NCBI RefSeq assembly: GCF_002099425.1
Contig: NW_018343972.1
Coordinates: 6,649,501-6,713,500 of the forward strand
Direction of reading: 5' to 3'
Source: Phascolarctos cinereus
Taxonomy: Eukaryota; Chordata; Mammalia; Diprotodontia; Phascolarctidae
DNA: 64,000 nucleotides
Shown: positions 32,465-42,487 of the stretch, piece by piece
How positions within the stretch are numbered: position 1 is the stretch's first letter
How the letters are laid out: each line of letters begins with the position of its first letter
Made by a program: the position numbers and the translations under genes
Notes under the pieces: model-generated
Seen by the model: the letters and a program-made list of their open reading frames with translations, nothing else
What the model was told of the DNA's origin: nothing
The model's database searches: none

Positions 32465-32856
32465 AATCCAAGAAACACTTCTTAAATGTCTGTTGTGTGT
32501 GAGGCACTGTTTTTAATCTGGGGAAACAAAAATAAATAAATCTAATAAAACAGTCCTTGCCCTCAAGGACCTTACATTCTATCAAGGAGATCCTAGCTTC
32601 ATAAGTCAATGTAAACTATAAACAAAGTCCAGTTTAATGAGAAAGAGAGGTTAACAACTGGGGATATGAAGAAAGGTTTCCTGCAGGGTGTGATACCTGA
32701 GCCTGGAGCAAGCTAGAGATTCTGTGAGAACATGGGGAAGCAGTACATTGCAAACATAGGAGGTGCAAAGGTATACTGACAGAAGATGGAATACCATAGA
32801 GAGGAAATAACTAACAGACCAGATGGCCTGAAGTGGAAAGTATATGAAAGGGAGCG

Positions 32857-33184
32857 CAGTTATCCCTTCCACATCACAGGGGTTGGAGACAAGGGACTCT
32901 GCGATCTGGAAAATCTGCGCATAAAAATTTTTGGCCCTCCCTACCAGAGAAAAAGTTTGAATTATTATGTTATTAAAAGATAAAATATATTGATATTATA
33001 TAATACTACACATATATTTTATGCATTTCTGAGTTTCCAAACTTTTTCTGTATCATCTGATGACCTTCACATGTCATCTACAGCTTCTGCAAAACTCCCA
33101 AAAAATTCCCATTTAGTTTCTTATGCCAACTCATGATATATTGAAACCACAATGGAGAAAATTGTGATGTGGAAGGGATAACTG
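32857..33184. mobile_element. Tigger/mariner-like non-autonomous DNA transposon with perfect 20-bp inverted ends
   Basis: The first 20 bases, CAGTTATCCCTTCCACATCA (32857-32876), are exactly the reverse complement of the last 20 (33165-33184). The CAG start with TATCCC and a TA dinucleotide directly after the right end fit the Tc1/mariner Tigger group; the left flank is CG in place of TA. At 328 bp and AT-rich inside (TTGATATTATATAATA) it encodes nothing. Removing it rejoins the L2 phrase ending GGGAG with TAATATG. Confidence 0.85.
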
Positions 33185-33239
33185 TAATATGAAATGTAAC
33201 TGAAAAGATACATGGGAATCAGGCTGGGGGGCTTATCAA

Positions 33240-33515
33240 TGTTAGACTAGATCTTCTTAATCTTGGAGGTCTTTGGAAAGATTTCAGAGAAATGGACATC
33301 GGGGGGGAATATACATACATACATACACACATATGTATGTGTGTGTACATATATATATACATATATATATATATGTATATATATACACAAACATAAATGG
33401 TTTCTTTTGAATTTTGTATCTTTTATTTTTTGCATTTAAAACATTACTCTGAGGAGTCTATTATAGGCTTCACCAGGCTGCCAAAGGTGTCCATGATACA
33501 CAAAAGCTTAATAAC
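33240..33515. mobile_element. hAT-like non-autonomous element containing a TA/CATA microsatellite
   Basis: The left side AGATCTTCTTAATCTTGGAG and right side GGTGTCCATGATACACAAAA with GCTTAATAAC resemble the inverted ends of small mammalian hAT elements whose text includes ATAGGCTTCACCAGGCTGCC (present at 33464). A CATA/TG/TA microsatellite fills 33310-33390. The ends are worn, so the borders are approximate. Confidence 0.5.
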
Positions 33516-34099
33516 TCATTTGTCAAACAGAAATCTGAATATTTTATCCTACAGGCAAGAGGAAATCATTAAGGAATGTTTAGTGAGAATAGGGAGTGAC
33601 ATAGTCAGATCCGGATTTTAATAATATCAATTTGAAGCTATAGGGAGAATGGATTCAAGAGGACAGTGACTGGGAGCAGGAAGACCAGTTAGGAGGTTAT
33701 TCCAAAATTCTAACTGAAAGATGATGAGGGACAGTACTAGTAATTATATAAGCAAATAGATAGATGCAAGAGATGGCTTGATAAAACTTAGCTATTGATT
33801 AGATGTGGAAAGTAAGGGAAAGGTAAGAGTCAGGATGATTCCAAGGCTGTTAACCTACTTGTTTGGAAGAATATTAACACTCTCAGAAGAAATAAAGTTT
33901 GAAGGAGATTGGGGTTTGAGGGTAAAAATAACTATTTTCATTCCGGTCATGTATTTGAGATGTCTATGGAACATTCAGGTAGAGATGTCTAGCAAGTGGC
34001 TGGTGATATGTGATAGGAGTCACATATAGGGAGACATTAACTATGCTATATATACGTAGAGGTCATCAGCATAGAGATGATAGTAAAACTGAGTAGGGA

Positions 34100-34345
34100 T
34101 CACCCCAGCGCCTTTGCTCTGGCTGTCCTCCACGCCAGAAATGCTCTGCTCCCTCACCTCCTTCTCTTTGGTTCTCATGCTTCTTTCAAGAGCCAGCTCA
34201 AGCCCCACCTTCTACAAGAGGTCTTTACTAGTTCCTCCCACAGCTAGTACTTTCTGTCTGCGATTTGTCTTGTTTTGGTTGTATATATCATAGTTATTTG
34301 CATATTGTCTCCACCATTAGAATGTGAGCACCTTATGTTGTCATT
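34100..34345 (+). mobile_element. L2 3' end
   Basis: GCCTTTGCTCTGGCTGTCCT, AGCCAGCTCAAGCCCCACCT, CTACAAGAGGTCTTTACTAG and CACCATTAGAATGTGAGCAC: L2 3' UTR text, missing the last tail. Confidence 0.75.
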
Positions 34346-34715
34346 ATAAAGAAAAACAAATTTGAAAGGCTTTAGAACTCTGACTAATCCAATGGTAAAA
34401 CGTGAGTCAAAAAGAATGAAAATGAAACATGCCGCTCACCTTCCGACAGAGAGGTCATGAACTTAAAATAGAGAAAGAAAAATACGTTGTTGGACATGGA
34501 TAATGTTGGAATTTGTATTGCCGGATTAAGCAGCTCAGCATTTAAGGATTTGGTTTTCCTTTTTTTTTTTTAATTTGTTCAGTGGGGGGCAGGGCAGAAA
34601 GGGGAAAGAAAGAAGGTTGTAGGAGGGGTGGATTAATAAAAAAAAAAAACCTGTTACAGAAAAAAGAAAAATAATTAAGTATTCAAAATATAAAAATAGT
34701 AGTCTTGGCTATTCC
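34346..34715. other. Unclassified, probably repeat-derived
   Basis: GAAAGGCTTTAGAACTCTGA and CCGACAGAGAGGTCATGAAC are phrases I half-recognise from marsupial repeats. A T12 run, a purine-rich part and an A12 run follow. I cannot assign a family. Confidence 0.35.
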
Positions 34716-34719
34716 AAAA

Positions 34720-35068
34720 CTCTGCCTTCTACCTTCCACCTCTGTGAATTTTCATAAGCCACCACCCATACCTGGAATACACTTCCTCCTCATTTCTTTC
34801 TCTGAGATTCTTCATCTTCCTTCAAGGCTTAGTTTTGGTTATCACCTCCTTATTGTTTTTTCTGATGTTCTCCCTTGTTAACACTCTCTCCCTCTTCAGA
34901 TGACCTTTACCAACTTACCCACAAACACATTGTATTCTCCTCCACAGAATGCAAGCTCCTTGAGGAATGGGATTATTTTCATATTTTATCTTTGTAACCT
35001 GGCAACCTAGTGCAGTGCCTCATACATAATTGACTCTTAGTCAATGTGCATTGAATTAAATGTAGGTC
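34720..35068 (+). mobile_element. L2 3' end
   Basis: TTCTACCTTCCACCTCTGTG, CATACCTGGAATACACTTCC, AGAATGCAAGCTCCTTGAGG and CTAGTGCAGTGCCTCATACA in order. Confidence 0.75.
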
Positions 35069-36094
35069 CGTTTTAAAAATAGGTCTTGTGTCTGGAAACA
35101 CAGTAAACTGCGATTATCCTAGATGACAATAGATCTTTGCTGATTTTATCTTTCAGGCAGTTCTTTTCAGGTTTTCAGGCTATGATCAGTGCTAATGGGG
35201 AAAAATTGCAGGCACCCTGTTAACTGGGTGGCAATTCCAAACAATACAGGAAACTATTTTAGATTTGGACATGTGACTGGGAGTACTGGGTGGGGATGAT
35301 TTTCCTTGGTGTGTGAAAGCCAGGAGGAGATGTCAAGTCACATTTTTGTCCGTTTCATGACCAGTTGAATATGTGTTATTTTCTACTTACAGAAAATGGC
35401 ACTTTGAGTGTTCCTGTTGGCGCTAAAATGGACAAGGACAAATGATGCCGACAGTTCTGTCAACTGTACTTTTAAGTTGTCTAAATGGTTTCTACAAATT
35501 CCTCCTTACAGTGGACAAGGTCAGGAGCTTTTGTGAGGCCCCTCTCAATAGTAGTGAAGTACACCTGGTTCAAAGCTTCATGCAAACCTTACCTTGGTAC
35601 TGAAATTAGTCCCGTAGGCCCCTCAGAAATCCATCATTTTCATCTCACATTTAATTCCATCAGACTCAAAGAAAAGTTAATGAAGAATGAAAAATTAGTC
35701 TCCCTAAATTAGTTGGGCTTTAGTAGAAGGGAGGCTGAATATCACCACTCAGCCTGTCTTAGTGGGAACAATGGGACATTTATTACCTGTTGAGCTTAGT
35801 GTCTGTTTCTTTATTTGTTCTTCCTGTGATTTCAGAAACACTGTTCCCCAGGTAGCTTCATTTCCTTCTAGTTTGAAAAGGGTGCTGCATATAAGAAAAG
35901 AAGAAAAGTGACCCATTGTCAAAAAAAAAAATAAGGGGAATCAATAATACATATTTTAATTATTGAGTATAGTACTCTAAGGTAATTTGCCATCAGGAGA
36001 TTTGAATGAAAATGGTTGGGAAGTTATCAGAAATTGTGAAGTGTTCCCCAAAGTGTTTTGTTATAAATAGCTACCATTCAAAATAATTATGATA
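35069..36094. other. Longest repeat-poor stretch of the centre of the window
   Basis: I recognise no repeat in about 1 kb. A 75-codon frame (35485-35712) has no domain. Composition is balanced, and splice-like TTTCAG words (35153, 35832) occur without an adjacent convincing exon. It may hold conserved non-coding DNA. Confidence 0.4.
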
Positions 36095-36095
36095 A

Positions 36096-36255
36096 GGGGA
36101 CAGCTAGGTGGTGCACTGGATAGAGCACTGGACCTGAAGTCAGGAGGACCTGAGTTCAAATCCAGCCTCAGACCAAACACTTGACACTGACTAGCTGCGT
36201 GACCCTGGGCAAGTTACTTAACTCAATTGCCTAAAATAATAATTATAATTATAAT
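36096..36255 (+). mobile_element. Marsupial CORE-SINE, short form
   Basis: GGGGACAGCTAGGTGGTGCA, GAAGTCAGGAGGACCTGAGT, TAGCTGCGTGACCCTGGGCA and CTCAATTGCCTAAAATAATA. It is close to consensus, so comparatively young. The tail is AATT-rich. ATTATGATA before and ATTATGGTA after could be a target duplication. Confidence 0.9.
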
Positions 36256-36451
36256 TATGGTATTACTATGGTATATGTCAAAAGATGATTTCATAAATGT
36301 GAATATTGTTTTCATCAATACTGATCAAAACTCTCTCATGTCTTAGGCAGTGATCTTTATACCTTTCAAATACTAGGCACTTAAATACTTGTTGAATTGA
36401 ATTTTCATAACTCCATAGGATCATAGGTTTTAGATCTTGAAGAGACCATAT

Positions 36452-36820
36452 GAAACTGCTCTGAGTCATTAATAATAAAAGAAATGCAAATCAAAACAAC
36501 TCAGATATTTCACCTCACGATCAGAAAATTGACAAAGACAAAAAAAATTAATATAGTTAATATCGGAGGGGATATAAGATAGATATACTAATATACTGCT
36601 GGTAGAGCTGTGAATTGGTCCAATCATTCCAGAAGGTAATTTAGAATTATACTAAGTGGGGGCAGGTAGGTGGCAGCTAGGTGGTGCAGTGGATAGAGCA
36701 CCTGCCCTGGAGCCAAGAGGACCTGAGTTCAAATGCCGCCTTATAACACTTACTAGCTGTGCGACCCCAGGCAAGTAACTTAATCCCATTGCCTAGCCAA
36801 TAAATGAAAAAAATAAATAA

Positions 36821-36872
<52 letters not shown>

Positions 36873-37710
36873 ATGAATGAATAAATGGATAGATAAATAA
36901 ATGAATAATTTAATTTAATTAATTTGATTTAATAAATTATAAATAATATTAATAAATAATAACTTAATTTAATTTAAAAATTTAAATAAAAAGTGAAGAA
37001 ATAAATGAATAAATGGATGGATGGATGAATAAATAAATAAATAAATAAGTAAGTAAAATACACACACATACACACTAAGAAAGTGACTAAAAAATGTATA
37101 TACCTTTCGGCCCAGAGACTCCCACTACCAACCACATACTCTATGGAAGTAAAAGATAGAAAAAGGCCCCCCAAGACATAAAAAATGTTCATAGCAACAC
37201 TTTTGCAGTAACAAGGAACTGAAAAGGGGGAGCAGGTAGATGCCCCTCAATTGGGGAAGGGCTAAACAAATTTTGGCATACAAATGAAGAATACTATTAT
37301 GCTATAAAGAAAAAAGATGAATGGGAAGAATTAAGAGAAGAGGAAGATTTGTATAAATTGCTGAAAAAATGAAGCATCAGGATAAGGAAAGCAATATGCA
37401 CAATTATTACAACAATGTGAAAGAATAACCACAATTTAAAAAAAAACTAAACTGAATGCTTTGAAATTATAATATTCATGTTTGTCCCCTTCTGAAAAAG
37501 CATTGCTCTCCCTTCTTTGCTGAGGTGTGGGGGATGGGTGGTCTGTGTATGTGGAATATTGCATATATTATGAGATTCACTTGAAATGTTGGTTAATGTT
37601 ACTGATTTTTTCCTGTTGTGTCCTTATTTTTTGTTACAAAGGGTGGCTTTCTGGTTAGAGGAGAGGATGAAAGAGATTCAGAAATAAGGTAATAAAAGAG
37701 CAAATATATC
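36452..37710 (+). mobile_element. L1 3' portion split by a SINE
   Basis: Left part 36452-36656: AAGAAATGCAAATCAAAACA, GCTGGTAGAGCTGTGAATTG and ATCATTCCAGAAGGTAATTT. Right part 37074-37710: AAGTGACTAAAAAATGTATA, TTGGGGAAGGGCTAAACAAA and GAATACTATTATGCTATAAA, then a 3' UTR with GGGTGGCTTTCTGGTTAGAG. This 3' UTR differs from that of the 13.1 kb L1, so it is another L1 subfamily. Confidence 0.8.
36657..37073 (+). mobile_element. CORE-SINE with an expanded GATA/AATA tail, inside L1
   Basis: SINE body 36657-36808 (GGCAGCTAGGTGGTGCAGTG, GAGTTCAAATGCCGCCTTAT, GACCCCAGGCAAGTAACTTA). The tail then runs for about 265 bp as AAAT, GATA, AAATGAAT, TTTAATTTAATT and GGAT words. It is flanked by ACTAAG at 36651-36656 and 37074-37079, a probable target duplication, and the L1 text is continuous across them. 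Confidence 0.85.
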
Positions 37711-37724
37711 ACTACATTTTTCAA

Positions 37725-37885
37725 AGAAATGGAAAAGACCTTGGAGGGTTGTAGTCCAACATCTTTATTTTACAGTAAAAGAAACGTGCATGTAGATGAA
37801 GTCACTTGACTAAGGTCACATAGGAAGTTAGCAAAACAGGTACAGAAATAACTGAGCCCTTCAGCCCTCTCTTCTGATTAGTGAA
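37725..37885 (-). mobile_element. MIR3-type SINE, reverse orientation
   Basis: AGACCTTGGAGGGTTGTAGT, CTTTATTTTACAGTAAAAGA, GACTAAGGTCACATAGGAAG and the reversed head near TCTTCTGATTAGTG. Confidence 0.7.
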
Positions 37886-38029
37886 TCCCTGGTTAGTACC
37901 GCTATTTTGTGAGGTATTCAGGCTGTGCTCACTTGACTTCTTACTCTAGAAACTTCTCTAGCTCCCCATAAACAACCTTCTCATGGTTCCTCCAACTCAC
38001 TGTTTTCCACTTCCAGTTCCATAACACCC

Positions 38030-38260
38030 ATTATGTGTTGTCCTTCCACATGAAAATATAAGGTCCATGAAGGCAGAGACTGTCTTTTTTTTTTTTTTTG
38101 CTTTCGTTTGCATCTCTCTTGCTTAACACAATGATTGGCACATAATAAATGCTTAATAGATGCAATTTCCTTGAGGGTAGGACTGTCTTTTAATTGTATA
38201 TGTATCTCCAGTCCTTTAGGCAGTGCCTGGAACATAGTAAGTACTGAGTAAATATTCTAT
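38030..38260 (+). mobile_element. Two L2 tails in tandem
   Basis: First tail to 38162: AAATATAAGGTCCATGAAGG, a T15 run, CACAATGATTGGCACATAAT. Second tail 38165-38255: CTTGAGGGTAGGACTGTCTT, GTATCTCCAGTCCTTTAGGC, AGTGCCTGGAACATAGTAAG. Confidence 0.65.
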
Positions 38261-38549
38261 ATTTATATATGAATATGAATATCTATATAAATATGTAGTA
38301 GTAAGCCTCTCTCCATTTAACCAGGCTTGCCCCAGATAACACAGATTTGCTACAGCCATACTTCAGTCCTTTCCAGCTTGGCAGATCCTACTCAAACTTG
38401 TGCTTTCCTGGAATAGAATTCAAGAATCCAGAGTCCTCTAAACACACCATTGAAGCACTGGAGGAAGATTTTAGGAATCAGTTAAACAATCGACTATCAG
38501 GAAACTATGTAGGAAACAAAAAAACAAAAGATGATCAAATCTAACACCT

Positions 38550-39070
38550 TCACTTCACAAATGGCAAAATAAATAAAAGGGAAAGTTTCATGGAAGAGAT
38601 GACACCCAATCTGAATTTGAAGGAAAATAAGATTTTAAATAGGTAGAGATAAGGAGACTTGGTGGGTGGGGGCTGATACCGGAAATAGCAGGACAGCTTC
38701 AGTGAATGACCACTCGTACAATTTGGCTGCATGAAGGGGAAAAAAATGTGAAATAAAGCTAGAGAGAGGTAATGAAAGACTAAGGGATTTGCATTTTATT
38801 CAATACACAATAGGGAATCATTGAAGATTTTTTAACAGAGAAGTAGCATGGTGAAATGGGTGAATTAGCTATATGATTTTGGCCACTCTTAGGAGGAAGG
38901 AATGCAAAGAGATTGAAAGCAGAGATGCCATTTAGGAGACTACTACACACAGTAGCAATAGAAATGGGGGAGGGGGAATTAAACTGAAAGAAGTTGGCAA
39001 ATTATTGAAAGAGGAAAATAAATAAAAGAGAACAGTCAAAGAAGATGCCTAGATTTCAAACCTCTACAAA
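38550..39070 (-). mobile_element. L2 LINE, reverse orientation
   Basis: GACACCCAATCTGAATTTGA, AAAGACTAAGGGATTTGCAT, AATAGGGAATCATTGAAGAT, AACAGAGAAGTAGCATGGTG and ATTTAGGAGACTACTACACA: reversed L2 text in the proper order, well diverged. Confidence 0.65.
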
Positions 39071-40439
39071 TGCCACTGAGAAGATGCAGAAATAACAATA
39101 AGTGAAGTGTGTTACAAACCATAAAATATTTCATGAACATTAGCTCATCCCTATTTTTACTTTTCTTTTCAGGTGTTCATTATTTTACTACCATGACACT
39201 TTTTCCCTTTAATTGGAGAACCCTTCTTGGGCTTCTGGAATAAGCTTTATGAACAATCTTAGGAACCTCAGAATGAGTAGATAAGAAGCACTTTAGTAAT
39301 GGGTTAAATATTAATAAAGAACACCAAGCCAAGAGTCTAGCTAAAAGGAAACACACATTTCAAGCACTTTTTGAGCCTTCACAAAAAGAAAAAAAAATTA
39401 TCTGACAATTTCAGAGCTCAGGCTCACAGCCCTCCTTAATGCAATGGATTAAGCTCTAGCACCTTTCAGGATGAATGATAATTTACCAGTAAAGAGAGAC
39501 ATATTAAACCTGTCATAGGCAGATTTAGCAATAATCAGAGTTGCATTTGCAAGAGAATCAAGGTTCCACATTGTCAGTTTCAGCTTTTCTATTTAAATTA
39601 AACATTTCCTGAACCATCTCTGCCTTCTGGGGAGAGGGAGGGAAAAGAAAAGAGTACGGAGAAAATAAGATGACTTGATTGGGTTTGAGTTAGGTTGGCC
39701 TTGTTTTATGGTATATGAGTTATCAGAAAAGACAGAGAGGAAAACAGGTAAGCACACAGAGAAATCATGGTCTCTTGTGTGTTTCTTTGACATAACTTCT
39801 CTGTGTCTCCAACTCCTACCACACATCTGGAATAATCTCCAACTTGCCATCAGTGTGCATCTCCTCTTCTTTAACAATTCAAACTTTAAGAATATCATAG
39901 ATTGAGGACATCAGATTAAGATTATCCTTTAGGAGCATTATAGTCCAACTTGTATCTGAACTAAATATCCTTCTACACAGTGCCACCAAGCAATTCTAAA
40001 AAAAAAAAAACCTCTGTTTGAGAGTTTGTAATGAGAAGAACCCACATCAAGGGATAATTTTTTTCTTATATCATCAGCAGCTGTAGCCAACCTTCTGGTG
40101 ATGAACCTCTCTAAACTCACTTGGGCTGGTCCTCAGGCACCAAATATATGGCACATCTTGGCTCAAAGCAGGAACAGGTTGGAGCTGAAACAAGGACTAT
40201 TGTTATATGCCAGTTGAGTAGAAGCTGAAGGTGACACTGCCCACCTCCTTCACAGAATTAGCATGGAGAATAACTGAGACCCCATACCCCTGACCCTTGT
40301 ACAACATCAATACCCCTCAGAAAATGTAAGCTTTATTTTTCAAGTACCACCCTTCTACTACCCTCTATGGCTAAAAATTTCCACTAACTTGTTTCTATTT
40401 CTATTCCTGCATTAATCAATTTCTGAACCAAAGGAATAA
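39071..40439. other. Unassigned non-coding stretch
   Basis: No repeat recognised over about 1.3 kb, apart from an A12 run at 39998. The part 39400-39600 (TCCTTAATGCAATGGATTAA, CAGATTTAGCAATAATCAGA) has homeobox-site-like TAAT words and reads like old unique DNA. Frames of 76 and 101 codons on opposite strands at 39593-39905 overlap and have no domain. Confidence 0.4.
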
Positions 40440-40663
40440 AACTTCTATCCTCACACATTCATCATCTTCAATTCTACCTCAACTATGTCCTTCCCCAATC
40501 ATACCTACTATTCTCTTTGGAATTCCTATTCTGTACTGAAAAAAAACTACCTTTATCCTAAACTTCTTTTTCTCACATTCTTCCATCTAGCAGCCCTCAC
40601 TGAGACTTGGCTCTCCCTCAGGACACTACATTACTGAACCCCTAGCCATGCCTTCAAACACAC

Positions 40664-40717
<54 letters not shown>

Positions 40718-41050
40718 TGCATTAATGGAGGGAAGGAGTCATAATATTCATTGTTCCCCACTGTCATTTCCAGACTTTTCCTTACCTACTATAACTCAAT
40801 GACCCCTCCTCCTCTGAAGTTCGCAAAATCAAAATTATCCACCCAATCCTGGCTATGGGAGCTGTTGTGTACCAACCCTCATGTTATTCCCCCTCCTTTC
40901 TCAGGGAATTTAATACCTACTTGCCTATCCTTCCCTCCTCCCAAAATCCTCCCACTACACCAGTACACTTCAACAACATGTTGACAATCCTTCAAACTTC
41001 TTAATTTCCCAATGCCCCCAACTCCTTAAATCTTATAATGTCCTCTCCCA
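40440..41050 (+). mobile_element. L2 ORF2 endonuclease domain fragment
   Basis: ACTGAGACTTGGCTCTCCCT at 40600 translates to TETWLSL, the endonuclease box of L2/CR1 LINEs. Further on, GCTGTTGTGTACCAACC and TTTCTCAGGGAATTTAATAC give AVVYQPS and FLREFNTYL, again L2 endonuclease text (family form AVYRPPG, FLEELDTLL). A CA microsatellite (40665-40715) lies in the middle. The enzyme is long dead. Confidence 0.7.
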
Positions 41051-41054
41051 TTCT

Positions 41055-41400
41055 ACTTAAGACTTTTGGAACATCCTATACAGAAAAAAGAGTGTATCAA
41101 GGAGAACAGGGTGATTAGCAATGCCAAAGTCAAGAAGGATAAAGAGTGAGAAAATATCATTACATTCAGTGATTAAGAGATCATAGGAAACTTTGGAAAG
41201 AACAGTTTCAGTTGAGCAATGAGGTCAGAAGTCAGAATTCAGAGAGTTAAGAAAAAGAGTAAAAGGAAAGGAAGTGGAGATATTGATTACAGACAGCCTT
41301 CTCAAGGAGTTTAGCCAGAAAATCAAGAAGAAATATGACAACTCAGCTCCTGGGTGGTAGTTCTAAAGCTGAATATATTAACTGCCCTAAGATTGAGGCA
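41055..41400 (-). mobile_element. L2 ORF2 fragment, reverse orientation
   Basis: GCCAAAGTCAAGAAGGATAA, GATTAAGAGATCATAGGAAA, CTTTGGAAAGAACAGTTTCA and CTTCTCAAGGAGTTTAGCCA are the reverse of L2 reverse transcriptase coding text. It lies back to back with the plus-strand L2 piece. Confidence 0.6.
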
Positions 41401-42268
41401 CGATCTCTGGATATCTAGCGGTGATTCATTTTCATTGAGGTTGGTGCATGGGAGCTCCAAAAATCTGATGTGCATCATGTGTATAATAAAAACAATAACA
41501 ATAATGAAAAACTTTCACATCTAGATATTACCTTATGGTCACAATAATATAATAATATATCCACCTTACAAGTGTAACATGGGTAACTCCGGCCCTATTT
41601 TCTCATGGACAGGACTGTTATTTTTTTACCTCCTTCATGATTCTCTGTTATTCTGGGGGTAGGGAATCTCTCTTCTCTGCCACTGACTCCAGCCCATATA
41701 GATTTTGTTCCCCCATTTTAGGGGATCAGTGACTAGCACCCCAGTTCTTTTAATATTGGGTTCATATTTACAAAGCAATATTTATTTTGAAGATATAGCA
41801 AGAACAAAAGTTAAGTATATAAACCTTTCTTCCAAAACTTCAGGAATCCCCTATACCACCTCAGTCTCTTGGGAGGAGAAGGAGATTAGTCTCACAGATT
41901 AGCTCAATTACTACATAGCATTAATCCCAGCAGGTTCAAGCCTCAAGGCTAGATTGGTAAGACATCCCTGGATCATTACTCCTTTGAGTTTGACTGCTGA
42001 GCTAGCTGAAATATCCAGCTGAATTTCTAGGCTCCAGGATCCCCATGTCTGATGCTCCCAGGCAGATTAGATACTCTACTCCCTGTACCTAAAATGGAAA
42101 AGAATAAAGGAAAAGGACAAAATTCTAGGTCTATTTCCTGGGACTATATGGCCTTTGGTTGGGGAGAGAGAGGGAAGGAGACCATGGGACCCTCTCCCTT
42201 TACCATGTATCAGGGAAGACAATATGCAAATATATAAATAAATGCAAAACATGTAATATATATTCAAA
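41401..42268. other. Unassigned non-coding stretch
   Basis: No repeat or gene recognised. GCTGAATATATTAACTGCCC to CTAAGATTGAGGCACGA at 41371-41405 resembles a common marsupial repeat phrase but is too short to assign. Confidence 0.35.
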
Positions 42269-42269
42269 A

Positions 42270-42400
42270 TAAGTATGTGGAGCACTAGCTCTAATACTTA
42301 AGGAAGTCAGGAAATGTTTTATGAAGGAGATGATACTTGAGCTGAGCTTTGAGGGAAGGTAGGAATCCCAAGAGGGAAAGGAAATGAGTCTGTGTACCTT
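42270..42400 (-). mobile_element. L2 fragment, reverse orientation
   Basis: GATGATACTTGAGCTGAGCT and TTTGAGGGAAGGTAGGAATC: the reversed L2 3' UTR phrase also present at 58521 and 63401. Confidence 0.6.
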
Positions 42401-42487
42401 AGACATAATTGCCATAAAATCCTTCCTTTTAAATATTGGAGAAAGATGGGTCACTTGCCAGTTGTGGTCTAGGAAAACACAACAGAA

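Larger units (their letters stand above)
32465..34095 (-). mobile_element. L2 LINE, reverse orientation, split by two DNA transposons
   Basis: Pieces at 32465-32856, 33185-33239 and 33516-34095 follow in the order of one reversed L2: GTGTGAGGCACTGTTTTTAA, CAAGGACCTTACATTCTATC, then AATGTAACTGAAAAGATACA, GGGAGTGACATAGTCAGATC, GGAAGACCAGTTAGGAGGTT, TATTGATTAGATGTGGAAAG and TTTGAGATGTCTATGGAACA. The later phrases are the reverse of L2 coding and 3' UTR text. Read on the minus strand the element lacks its 5' two thirds. Confidence 0.75.

Noticed and set aside
33240-34095. An apparently new multi-copy repeat seen in pieces (also 38550-39070, 57962-58740, 63130-63440)
   Set aside because: Reverse complementing the pieces gives the same text as the plus-strand L2 3' ends at 44930-45458 and 48125-48835, so they are reversed L2.
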